A stretch of DNA of 64,000 nt, taken from NCBI GenBank assembly GCA_024734555.1, contig JANPWX010000009.1, forward strand, positions 2,237,728 through 2,301,727. The letters run 5' to 3'. Positions 26,295 to 38,200 of the stretch are shown piece after piece; the stretch's first letter is position 1, and each line of letters starts with the position of its first letter. The DNA comes from Trochalopteron elliotii (lineage: Eukaryota > Chordata > Aves > Passeriformes > Leiothrichidae). The notes under the pieces are model-generated. The model saw only the letters and a program-made list of their open reading frames with translations, made no database searches and had not been told where the DNA came from. The position numbers were made by a program, and so were the translations under genes.

Positions 26295-26323
26295 ATTTCC
26301 TAAGAAACTGATTTCCTAAGAAA
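26295..26323. repeat. Two copies of a 13-bp STAT-like motif
   Basis: The word 'atttcctaagaaa' occurs at 26295-26307 and again at 26311-26323. Each copy contains TTC-N4-GAA, the spacing known for STAT6-type binding sites. This may be a simple local duplication. Confidence 0.6.
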
Positions 26324-27682
26324 ATCAATCTGCTGTATGCATTTTTTGCAGTATTATCCCATAAGAAATATACAAGACCCTAAAGGCTTCAAGGTAAGAC
26401 AATATTACTGTCTCCAAAGCTAGCTATCTGTAGTTACTGCCTACCCTTATTTCCTAGTAGTACACTGCTTTCCCTGTTTCCTTGGTGTTCTCTGTCACAG
26501 CCTCGTGCACCATGGTCTGCACATGCCCAAGCACATCCACAGCTGGTCTACACCGTCAGCAAGGATCATCAGCCTCACTAAGATGATAAGAAGTTAGGCA
26601 TGCCTGGCAAAGTTTAAGGATGCTAACCTCCATCCACAGGACAGCTCTTCCTGTTATGTGTATCTAGTTTGACACCTCTGTGAGCTGGCACTGCTGACAG
26701 AGTGCTGGGATGAAAGGATCAAAGGGTCACCTTTTCCCTGTGGAGCTGTTGGGACTGTGGTCCACGGACCGTGGTACCATGGGAGGGGGAACACTGCTTT
26801 CCAGGGGATCACACAGGGTGCTGACCTGTGACCCCACTGGGATAATTAGCAGTGTGTCTGCTCTCACTCTGCAGTCAGCAAGATGTAGCTCATCCATCAT
26901 TCTGGAGAGCCCATCCTCTCCTGCTATAACACGAGGTGACAGGGCCAAGGTGTGTGTTGGTAATGCAGCTGATATACAGAGAGGTTATCCCAGGTTTTTT
27001 CTGGTCTGTATGGCCAGGCCTTCAGTAGAAACGGTGCTCTGTGTGTGAGCACCAGAGCAGAAGGAGTATTTGTGTTTATATTTCTCTGAGAGGCATTTTA
27101 CTGAGGTCACTGTTAGTCTGGATAGATGCTTGTTCTCCCACCTGAGCCTTAGCACTGCCATCAGCAGTCTGTGGACATCCTTGCTCGGTGTTCTCATGGC
27201 TGCTGCTCTTTGTCTGCTGAGAGATGTGCAGCCCAGACTGAGGATGGACTCTCCTTTCGGCTCCACCATTCCTGTGTCCTGTGAAATCTCACAGCATGAT
27301 CTGCTGGTGTATTGTCTTCTACCCTGATATATCAGAGAGGTCTCCTTTTTTTCTTAAAATTCTGAACATCAAATATTCCCTACAATCATGAGCTGAATTT
27401 GCAGGTAGAGTAGTCTCTTGAAAACCATGTTATACTTTCATATTGGAGAATGACTTTTTAAAATCATTGACTGTATAATACAGGGTAACATTAAATAGAA
27501 TAGCAAAATGATCTTGGAAATTGGAGATCCAGAAAAGAAAAACATAGGTAGTGGATATTGAGAATCTTCACTTCAAAACTGAGTCAATATTTCTTCTTAG
27601 CATGCTCATGCCTTGCAAAGCTTAAATGTCTGAAGAGCATTGTGGGCAGTATTAAAAAGATATTTACAGGGGATTTCATTGC

Positions 27683-27737
27683 TCTAAAGGATAATTTAAG
27701 ATATCCTTAGATATCCTTATCTAAAGGATAATTTAAG
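27683..27737. repeat. Short direct duplication with inverted core
   Basis: The 18-bp word 'tctaaaggataatttaag' occurs at 27683-27700 and 27720-27737. The spacer holds two 'atatcctta' copies that are partly inverse to the 'aaggata' part of the repeat, so hairpins can form. A local tandem or slippage event is the likely origin. Confidence 0.75.
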
Positions 27738-28433
27738 AAAACATTTCCTCTTTGTATTTGCTATTGCAAGCAAGCTTGGTGCTTAGTCCAGTGCAAACAT
27801 TGCATACATTTGTGTGAACTGAAATTTTAATTACTGTTCTGTCTCCCTGTTGTTGACATGGAAAAATAATTATTGATTGAATTGAATAGAGCAGGTGTGC
27901 CAAATCTGAAGTTTTTATAAACCTAGTTTAAGATACTTTTTATTTTTCAGAAAGGAAAATATAATTCATAATAATTTACAAGTAGTGGTGTTCACTGCAG
28001 TTCCCTGTAGTGATGCTAATCTGGTAGATATTCCTACAGTGTTGCAGAAGTTGGTTTTCAGGTGGCTGGGCCAGTAAATGTTGCCCCAGTTTATTCATTG
28101 AGGCCTGGTGTGAAAGCTCTGCTCTTCATACAGGGGTACAAATGCTGTTTGGGCTGCCCAGAGTGGGTAATTTGTGTATAAATAACAGTTGTCACTGGAG
28201 TCCAGTATCTTATGAAACATATTTGGCCTTCAGGTATGTTTCTCCCGTTGGACTTATCGAGCCATTTGATTTCCAGGAGTGCTGTTCCTTTGAAGTCTCT
28301 GCAGTGTATCTGAAGAGGTGACAGTATAGTTGCAAAATACCCTTTGACTTGGGACCAGAGCCAACTGGTGTCACCCACTCTCCTGCAAGTTCCCTTGCAC
28401 AGTGATCACTGAGGAACTTACCTCAAACCTTGA

Positions 28434-28478
28434 AAAAACACAACCAACCCAACAAATAAAACACCAAACCCACTCCAG
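28434..28478. repeat. A/C-rich degenerate tract
   Basis: A run of A broken by C and CC, of the AAC/AACC type. It resembles the decayed A-rich tracts frequent in bird DNA. No attached element was recognised. Confidence 0.55.
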
Positions 28479-28998
28479 CTTTAGGAAGTGCAGTGCTCTT
28501 GGCTGCAAAACTGAGTTTTAATGCTGCACATCTTTTTCTGCAGCTTTAAAATGCAACTGGTGCAAGAGCTGCTATGTTATGTTTTGCTGGGCATGAAATA
28601 GTGGGAAGGGCAATGTCCAAAGCTTTGTCACAGGGAGCGATAAATCAACTACCCAGGCACTGAACCTTCAGCTTGTGGGCATAGCAGGGGGAGGGGCAGA
28701 AATTGCATAGTCAAAGACATCAGAAGTAGTGATTAAAGCAATCTTATTTATTGTTTTAGTTTTCTACCTCAAAGCCCTTTCTGCTTTCTGAGTTGGCACA
28801 ATGGATGAAATTCTGTTGCTGTTGATGTTAGCAGGAAGTTTGGCGTCAGCTTTAATTGGACCAAGATTTCACCCAAGATTTCAATGTTTTAAGGTAGTTT
28901 GAGTGTTAATACAGCATCTGTGTATTTTGCAATTCCTTGATTTGTAGGCAATAGTGTAAGTATTAGGTATCTTTCTTCAGTTGCCTTAAGAAAATAAC

Positions 28999-29011
28999 TT
29001 TTTTTTTTTTT
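28999..29011. repeat. Poly-T run
   Basis: An uninterrupted T homopolymer of about 13 bases with no associated element. Confidence 0.75.
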
Positions 29012-29909
29012 GTGTACATGAAAGGACATTTTTACTGGTAGACTAACTTAAGAGAAAAATTAACAGTATCTTAAGTTACACAGCCATAAAACAGGTAGTC
29101 TTTATGAACAATGAAAACTTCTGAGGGAAACATCTGCCTGAAAAAAAAGGTGTTGTGGACTCACATGGATGTTCTCTTGATTGCAGTCTTGAAACAGCTC
29201 TGCTAATTCCTTTAGTGGATAAGAAAAGGAATTGCAAGAAATAATTACATTTAAAATCAGTGTAATCTGCTTGTGTAGAGCCCTGTGTATTCAAATTAGT
29301 ATAGAATAGTTCTGCTCTATTTTCCATAGAAAATAATAGTCTAGGAATGCCTCACAGATTCTTAGCCTGTGGCACCAGTGTCAGATATGTTTTTTAATAT
29401 ACTGTATAGAGATCTGCATATGTGATTTTCGTATATATTATTTTCCATTAAAAGGCTGTATCATTAAGGGTGGGTGGGAATAGTAGAATATTGAATAATG
29501 AAATAATATGCTGAGATATTTCTTCATTTTCTGGCTATTTTTAACTGGTAAAATTTACTTGGATGGAAAGTAGTTTTCTATACTGTGCATTCAGTTAAAC
29601 CCTCATGAGGTATGTTCTAGCATTCCTTAATAAAATTCATGTTAAAATGTTATTGAGTTCATCTGGTTTCCAGGATTGTGGTCTTCTGTTGCACATTGGG
29701 AAACCTGACCGAAACACAATTATTTCTTTGCGTCTGTTGATATCTTGCTATAACATGAATTAATAAGTGCTGTTGAGGACAGGAACTGATTTTGTACTCT
29801 ATCCATTACCTGACACAGTTGGAGCTTGTGGGAAGGGAACAGATGCTTTTGAGCCTTAGCAGAATAACACATGCTAGCAGGATGTTATGTGACTTGTGCT
29901 AGGGTTAGT

Positions 29910-30215
29910 TCATAGAATTACAGAATGATGGAAATGTTTGGGTTGAAAGAGACTTTTAGAGATCACCCTTAAAAGTCTGCCCTTCTGCAATGAGCAGGAT
30001 CTCAACTAGATCAAATTGCTCAGTTGCCTTGAATGTTGTCCAGGATGGGGCATCTACCACCTCTCTGGGCAATCTAGCGTTTCACTACCCTCATCATAGG
30101 AAATTTCTTCCTTATTTCTAATCTGAATCTGTCCTTTAGATTAAAACTAATAGCTCTTGTCCTGTCATTGCAGGACCTGCTAAAGTCTGTTTTCATTTTT
30201 CTTATAAGTCTCTTA
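29910..30215 (-). mobile_element. CR1 LINE 3'-end fragment, minus strand
   Basis: This is a second CR1 copy in minus orientation, 5'-truncated to about 300 bp. Read on the plus strand it starts with 'catagaattacagaatgatgg', the reverse of the CR1 terminal repeat region. It continues with 'tttgggttgaaagagac', 'ctagatcaaattgctcag', 'ggatggggcatctaccac', 'ctctctgggcaatct' and 'aaatttcttccttatttctaatctgaatct', which match the reverse complement of the ORF2 C-terminus (the LPREVV / FF block) and 3' UTR. It is more diverged than the copy at 3241-3930 and has no open frame. The 5' boundary is approximate, as homology fades near 30215. Confidence 0.9.
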
Positions 30216-31701
30216 TCATGAGGAAGGAAGAAGAGAAAACTTTGGCATGGGGCTCACTGCAGCTTTGTCTCCATATGACTCTTCTTTTCCCCAGCCATTA
30301 CTTGAGCCTTCACCACATATTAATCTTCCATTTTCTTGTTTTCACAGCCGTTGCAGACCTCCCCCATCTGTCCATACCCACCGTAGATGAACCATGACAG
30401 TCTGAGCAGCTAGTACCCAATAAAGCATATTTCCAGGTCACAAATAAACAACTATTCCATACCTTGTTGCCTTGTTCATCCTTTTCTCCTCTTGGGACCC
30501 AGAAGCCTGGGAAGAGGGAAGCCTTTTTGGTGCTTGTTCATTCCTTGCGTCAGAAGCATCTGGGTTGTTTCAGGAGCTCAGCAGATTGCTGTGCTAGAGC
30601 TTAGGAAACGATTGTAAGATGTCTGTGTTGGTTAATTTCCTGTGTGTCATTTCCTGTGATATTTCTACAGAATAGCCCTTTCTGTTGCACAGACATAAAT
30701 CACCTGTGCCATAATGATTCCATAGAAAATGTAGCAGTGTGTTACACATGCAGTGAGGCTGTAGTGCTGTCTACTAATGCTATTAAATATACTTTATATA
30801 GTGGTAGATTTCTGGAAAATCAAGAGTGGATTCCTGTGGGAGTAACAAAATAACAAATTTATGGACATTTGAGTCTTATTTTGTGATAACTCTATATGTA
30901 TTTCTTGTCTTTTGAAATGCTTTTGGAACAAGTTGAATTTTTAGCTAATGTACACTTTCTCTAGCTTTTACACGCTGTCATTTCTTTATTATTGCCTTTG
31001 TCCTCACTAGAATATTTTTCATTTCTTCTTAATATAATGTGAAATTAGATCAAAGTATTAGTAAATAGCACAGGATTGGCTGTATACCCAGTATCTCAGA
31101 CTCCGTATTTATCCAGACTATATACAGCTAATTGATTAAAGTGGTTTCAGGTTTTGTGCAGGTCAAGAAGCTATTTATGTGTGTTGGAATAAAAGCCGTA
31201 GTGTTGAACAAAGTTTTGATTATTCCCAGAAGCTGGAAATAAAAGGGTATTTGATTTCCAAGACTTTTGTAGAATCAGTAAAAAATGTGTAGTAAAATCC
31301 AGGAGATGAAGGGTGGGTTTCCTAAGTTCATTCATGGGACTTCATGGGGAAAACAGAGAGAATGTTAATATTTTAAAAATTAATATATTGTGAGGCCAGA
31401 AGTGATCACTGTGATCATCTAGTTTGAGTTCTTGAATAACACATATTGTACGGCCAAATTTTTTTCTTTCTGAAGAAACATTAGTTCCCATATTTTTGTT
31501 AAAAAAAAAAAAGACTTCCGTCCTTGGTAGACTGCTTCACGGCTGCTGTATTTCTGCAATTCCCCCCAAACCTTGTTTCTGCTGCTGCTGGTCAGAGCTG
31601 GCAGCTGGCTCTCCTAACTAGACCAGTGAGCCTGGCCCATTGTGTCCCCTCCCAAGTTCACAAGCAGAATGTGATGAAATAAGCAATATATGGGACCTTA
31701 C

Positions 31702-31901
31702 CAGCTTCTGATGTTTGTGTGTGCTTTGACAGACAATGCACCTCATGAAATCCTTTCCTGCTGAATTAATGCTGCAGCCTATAAGAGAAGATGCAGCAAT
31801 AGTGCTTAGGGGAGCCGAGCCCTTGGCCATCATTCTGCCTGGAGAAGCTCTCTTGTCCATGCACCCATCTCTCTTCTCCTTGTCTTTCCCCCTGCCTTTG
31901 T
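31702..31901 (-). other. Weak candidate internal exon, minus strand
   Basis: Read on the minus strand, a pyrimidine-containing stretch ending in CAG (acceptor-like) leads into 200 bp that stay open in one frame and end in CTG followed by GTAAGG, a good donor match. The translation is basic at its start (GRGKDKEKRDG) and carries CIVCQSTHKH near its end, a CxxC with nearby histidines. I recognise no family. The opposite strand is open too, which weakens the case, and no neighbouring exon could be paired with it. Treat it as a hypothesis only. Confidence 0.15.
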
Positions 31902-32149
31902 CTGAGGACAAGGATACGACTCCAGCGCAGCGCTTCTGGGTTTGTTATGATAATATACCCTGTGTGATTGTTTGGATGTACTTTGCCAGGCAGTAGCAGG
32001 TGGCATTCTGCAGTAAACAGCCTGATTTTTTAACTAGTTACCATAGCAGAAAACTGTAATAATTTCCCTAGACAAAGTCTTGGCATCACTGAACACTGCG
32101 GGGATTTTACCACCATCAAAGGGATCTGGGTCAGCACTCACCCACTGAT

Positions 32150-32210
32150 ATTTTTTTTTTTTTCCTTTTTTTTTTTTCTCCTTTTTTTTTTTTTTTTTAT
32201 TTTTCTTTCT
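32150..32210. repeat. Polypyrimidine (T-rich) tract
   Basis: About 60 consecutive pyrimidines, mostly T with CC interruptions and a single A near its 3' side. It could be a decayed poly-A tail of a minus-strand retrocopy or a slippage-prone microsatellite. I recognised no retrocopy beside it. Confidence 0.8.
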
Positions 32211-35200
32211 CCCTCTGACCTTGGCAACTTTGAGGAAGATTTGCCCTCCTGGGAGAGAGATGCCAATCTGATTGTATTACTGAGTGTTTCCTCCTGCAAC
32301 AAACATTTGGGGTTATTAACAGTCCTGGTCAGAACCATTTCATTAGGTAAAATGTTGAGAAATTTTTAATACCAAGGTTTTATAACTGCAAGGATTTGGA
32401 AACCTTAGTTACAGAGTTACTGCTTCTGTCTAGACTGTGGAAAGAAAAGGAGTGAGTGTTACACTGTGAAGTGGTAGCTTAGTTTTTGGCAAGAAGTAAC
32501 AAAATGTCCTAAGAAAACTGTCTTTGTCATGAAGATCAGTTCATATATAAATGCACAACTGTACTGTCAGCTAGCGGATGTTCACTCCAAACACTTCTAC
32601 GAGGAGTGTATGGAAAATTTATGCTGTGGATTTTCCCAAAATGTAGTCTAAATGTGAGAAGGCTATTTTAAAGCAAGTACAATATTAAAAAGTTTCAAAG
32701 CTGTTAGTTTTAAACTGTGCATTATTTATATGGAAAATATTGCTTTTGCCTATTTCATGTAAAAATTAATCCAAACTGCTGACACTTGCAACAATCATTT
32801 TTTGTTTCCATTTGGCACAGTTAGTTACTGGAGGCTTTTAGCACCATCGTAAGGAATAATAAGGTCATTTTCCGCCCACATTGCTATTTTTTGCTAATTT
32901 GTCTGTATATGTAACCTTCCTAAAGGAGCTTGGCCTTACCTCTCCCTATGCTTAGAAAGCTTTCCATGACATCTATACAAAAGTTTCCTCACTGAAAATC
33001 AAGCTGATTTATTTCTCATGTATTCTTGATGAGGCTGGCCAACAGCTGATCCAAAATCTCTTTATGCAAGCCTTTTATATACTGAAAGAATACTCTGCAT
33101 TCCATTTTTGTTCTTTTTCTAAAGAAACTTGTCCTTCTTTTTCTATTTCTTCAAAGTGTCTGTGTCTTCTTTTTAACTAACTGGACAAAGTTAGTTAGTC
33201 TGCAAAGGTTTTAACAGTGTTGGTGAAAGCATTATTGTACTTGAACATTTGAACAAATGAAAGAATATTTTATTTCTGTTTAAAAATTGCTGACTTATAC
33301 TGTTTAGTGGCTGTATCTCTTTAGTTTTCGTGTCATTCCTACTTTCCTCATGTGTACCTCAAAATAAAAATGTACTAAAAGGAAAAAAACCAAACTAACA
33401 ACACAAAAGTGATGATTTGCACAAGGAGGAGAAATGTAAATTAATTGCTGCTTATTTAAGGAAACTGTTTGAGCCACTCTCAAAACTCATTTTTTTTCCA
33501 TACCTGCTGTCATCATTATGTTTTATTCTATGACTTATTTGTAAGCCATGCCTTTCAGCCAAATGTAGAAAAACGTGGACTTTGTTTTGCTTCACAGTTG
33601 CACCGATGTGAAAAATACAGGATGGAGCTGTTGTTTTCTGGTAGAGATCAGGAATATGCCACATGGTCAGAGGACCTTATCACCTAAAATCAGCAACTTA
33701 ATGTGTAAATACACAGTGGGGATATTGCTGGCTAAAGAAAGGAAGATGGTAAATGACGAAGTTACAAAAAGTTGTAATACATTATCTGTTTAATTGGATG
33801 ATGGGGCTTACATTTCTGTACCAGCCTTCTACAAATCAAATCTCCTGCCTTGCACTTTTTAGGAGGGAGAGTGTGTCTTTTGGACATTGTGCTGCTGTAG
33901 AGTTTCCATGTGAAAGTGTGTTCAGACATTTTTGGTTGAGATAATGGAGCGTTTGGAACCAGGCTGTGCAGTACTGGGTGTGTCAGGGAGAAGCAGTGGT
34001 CCTGGGTGCGGTTCCTGTTGGAGCTGCAGCCAGTGCCAGGCCTGCCTGGGTCACCAGATAGCAGCTAGGAGCCATTGGAGCATCTGCAGGAAAGAGGTTC
34101 CCTCCCAGCTTTGCCCCTCTGGTGCTGGCATCAACTGGAGTGCCTGTTGGAGGGGCTGGTGGGAAGATAAACCTCTTTGGAAAGTGGGGTGCCCAAATAC
34201 GTGAAGGATTGTCTTTTGAGTGAACTGCTCTTAATGTTCTTAGAAAAGGCTGTGGCTTTCTCCCAAGTTCAAATCTTTAAAATGGTTGTAGAAGGGTCTG
34301 GTGCAAGGGGTGCAGGCAGGCAGCACCTTGCTCTGTTTCTCCTGTGTAACATGGTTGCATGATGGCTTGCATCATCTCCAGAGTTCCTCTGCTTCTCTCA
34401 GCTGGTGGTTAGGACATGTTTGTACTTGTCTTTTCTATTTTCAGGGTGACAAACCTGCCTAGGCGACTTTCTGAAGTGGGGAGGCAGCTAGCTACAAATG
34501 ACTTTGTTGTAGGGGAAAACAGTTATTGACTTACTGTCTGATTTCAGAGCATCAGTGCTACCTCCATAATAACTAGTTTACATTCATGCTGCGTTTCATT
34601 TTCTTTAATAAACTGTTACAGTGGAAGAAAACCTTAGCTGTTCAAAGACTGCTCCAAGCCAGTTTTGATGCCACGACACAGGTGGAATAAAGAAATGGAA
34701 CAGAAGCCGATGTTCTGCTAGTTGGGGTGGGCAGAGGAACTTGGAAGTCCAAGGATGTGAGTGGGAGAAAGCAGGATAAACGTTCAGGATGGCAGCATGG
34801 CCATCTGTCTGTCTCACAGGCATGGACCCAGGACATCCTCAGCTCTCCTTGTCTGGGAGATTGGTAGCAGGCAGCTGTAGCAGATGACATTGTCTATCTG
34901 CTAAGGGCCAGATGACACCAACTGTGAGAGGGATGCAGTGAGATAAGGGAGAGCTAGGCAGGTGTGATGTCTGGGCACGTGTGACAGGACAGCTCCCCTT
35001 TGACAGGATCTGACCCCACTTGTAGCTCATGTTCCTGAGCACCCAGCTTCAAAACAGTCCCTGCAGTAGAAAGCCACTCCAGGTGAACCAAGTGGGGCAT
35101 GACCCCACCTGCCTTACACGGATAATTGGAAGGGTTTTGGGGACTCCTTATTGGGCTGTAGTCAGAGCAGGAACAGGGGTGTATAGCAGTAGTTGTGTAG

Positions 35201-38200
35201 CAGATAAAATTTGTGATGTTAATGTGAGAATAACGGAAGATAGGAAAAGGAGAAGTGATGGAAAAGAATAGCTAGAAAAAGAATATGGGAAGCACAGGTA
35301 AGGAAAGAAATATATGGTGTAGTTTATATTTTGTAACTGCTTGGTGAGAAAAAGGTAACTGAGATTTGTCTCTCTGAATGGGAGACAGCTCTTGTATGTA
35401 ATTTGGACAGCTTGATGGCACTCCCCTGTTGCTGGGATTGTAACATACCTACCTGAATAGGCTACATCAGGTTATGTCCATGAGGTATAGAAATTATTTG
35501 AATTTTCTATTAGGCTGTTCTTTACAGAAAGGTAGCTTTTGTGTAGTAATGCCTGTATACAGATGTTTCTTATCTTCTCAGAAAAGGAAGTGGCAAATTT
35601 ATTTCAAAGCAGACAGGATGCACTTATCTGGGGCTGTCCTTTTTTCAATTGCTGCAAGATGTGCAGCTTGTCACTAGACAGGAAAGGCTTATTTTCAGAG
35701 AAAAAGTAGCAGTTGAAAATGTCAATGGGTTGTTTGGATTTAAAAAAAAAAACCTGAAACAACCACAATAAATAGTTTGTATTTCGTATTTTCATGACAA
35801 GAGACGAGGCATGTGTATGTTCTAACTGCATGAAGAGAACAGTTAATATGAGCACCCTGCTACCTCAGACACTTATTGAAAAGGGGGATAAATTACTCTC
35901 TGAAATGCCTGGGTCATTCTGCTAACTGCAGTAGGAACTTGGAATAGCTCTGGTCAGAGAATGTGAATCCCACCATGTTCTTGCCTGCTGTGCCCAGCAC
36001 ACAAGAGCCTCCGGTGCGTGTCCAGGCAGTACTTTTTCAAGGTTTGGATTCTGTGGCAGAGCTGCTGTCTCTGAGTAGGAGTGAATACTGGCTCTCTTGC
36101 ACTGTTTAGTTGCTGCAGAGGTGGAGTCAAAATGGCACCTCAGGCTGACTTCTCCATGGTTGTTTATGGCTTGTAGCCGTTTCAGGAAACACTGCACTAC
36201 TAATGTTGCTGAAATTCTTGGATAAGTCCATTTCCGTCACTTCGAGCCATTGTTCTCGTGTGTGAAGGGCTGCAAAGCATTTGTCTGATGCGGGGAGAGC
36301 ACAGAAATGGTGTTAAGATGTAGCAGGTTTGGGGGGTTTTTTAAGCTTTATTTTTCTTCTGATGTTTTTACTTTGTCATCTATCACTCTGTATTTGTTAC
36401 AGGGCTTAACCAATAGAGTTTAATCAAAGCTTTTGGTTAACAAAGATACATTTTTTTTTCTTTAAGAAGTTTGAAAATTACCAAGGTGTCATCTTCCAAT
36501 GCAATGGGTTTTTTTTATAGACCATAGCAGCTTGTTAGTGTGTTAGCAGCAAACGTAAGTCTGCACACAGTGTCAAGAACCTAATGATTAGAACAGAATC
36601 AGAAGATTCATACATTTGTGGTGGACTCAGAAGAAGAAATATCTCCCTTTTTTAATTGCAGAAAATTCATCTAATGTCACTATGCACTGCCTTCCTGTAA
36701 GTCATTCTCAGTGGCAATACAATTATCACCATTCAAAGTGATAGCAAAAACCTTCTCCCAGCATTCCTGTGAAGCTGTGAATCACACTTCTGCTGAGATG
36801 TCTCTTAATAGACTGTATGAACTATTGTAGTTAAAAATATTTAAGATGAATTATAGTATGAATGTGAACACAGTGGGAATTATGAGTTACATTTGATTTG
36901 CAGAATATGTTATGTCTATTGAAACAATGCTGTCACAGAGAAGGGCTTACCTGTTGTATTTACAAGAGATGGTCTTGTCCAGTTTTCTGGCTGAACTTGC
37001 CAGGCCTGCTTGTTAATCAAACTGTTTTAACAACCCCTCCCAGATAGATTAAGTAAGATTCTTTTTATTTTGGTGTTGGAGAAGGTTAATGTAATCAAAG
37101 ATGCAAAACAGTGGTATTGAATCTGGTATTTGAAGGCAGGAGCTCCTTCCCTCTTAGGCAGGATTTTTAGCAAGTCATTATTATTTCATTTGTGTTTTCC
37201 ACTTTTTCTCAAATCTAAGTCCTTTAAAGTGAAATGAATCTAAACGCAGAATGTAGGTGGTTGTTATAGGACACTGATGCTTTCTCATTTGCCTGCCCAG
37301 AAGTGGCTGTGTGCAGGGCAGCCTCTGCTGCCTGCTGCAGCTGCATATTTGAGCAAGCATGTGGGAACTGGATGTTTCTTCTGGATTGTTTGGAAACTGA
37401 CAAGGACATCATGAGTCTGAATGGATGACGTGGCTTTATAGTTTACTTCTGTGAAATACTGATCAAAGTGATAGCTTTAACTGTTGCAGGATGTGTCTGT
37501 CTTTCTCCTTACCTCAGAAGATCACAGAGCAGGATTAAATGATGTAGTTATGGTGCTCAGAGGCACTGTATTTGGTTGGTGGGGTAGTGAGTCTTCAGCT
37601 CTTCTTTTTCACAGATTGTCTGATTTATAGTGCAGTTCCCAGGATGTTTTTGTGCAGCTTGGACAGAAGCCTGGGTGGGCTGCTGGGTCACCCCCATGGT
37701 GCAAGAAGTGCTGGAGGGGTAACAAGGTGTAGGGGAGCAATCTTGGCTTCAGAGTAGTCTGACAGGCTTCTCCCTTGCATTTTGCTGCAGTCAGGAGTTG
37801 GACATCTACTACTGTGGCCATGTTGCTTCTAGGCCCAGCCTGAGAAGGTCTGCACTGTGCCAACAGCTTCTGCTTTCCTTTCTAAAAGCCAGCTCTTTGG
37901 TTCAAGTATTTGTGCTGTGGCTGTACCTGGTGACCATCCTTGGCTCGGAGGTTGCTGCTGGTTCTTCAAACTGGCCTGGCTCCTGACCACTGGGAGCCAT
38001 GGTCCTCCTGCTGAGAGGCTGCTCTACCAGACTGCAAAGGAACAGAGAGGAGGAGGGGTGGGGAGCAGCATGAAACATCTTTGTTAGAGACATCTAAGTT
38101 TCAATGGACATTGGACTTGAATGTTGTCGTGCACACAATTAAGGGATGAACAAAAAGTACAGTTTTATTCTTAGTGGTGTAGCTTGTGATGCTGCCAGAG

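Larger units (their letters stand above)
25561..29909. other. Non-coding stretch, no supported gene
   Basis: No gene is seen. Between 26710 and 27330 both strands carry open frames of 70 to 110 codons in a locally G+C-richer stretch. The translations are not recognisable, and two-strand openness suggests composition, not coding. Small local duplications occur at 26295-26323 and 27683-27737. An A/C-rich tract lies at 28434-28478. Confidence 0.58.

Noticed and set aside
26710..27330. Overlapping open frames on both strands
   Set aside because: Simultaneous openness on both strands in a G+C-richer patch indicates few stop codons, not coding. No domain was recognised.
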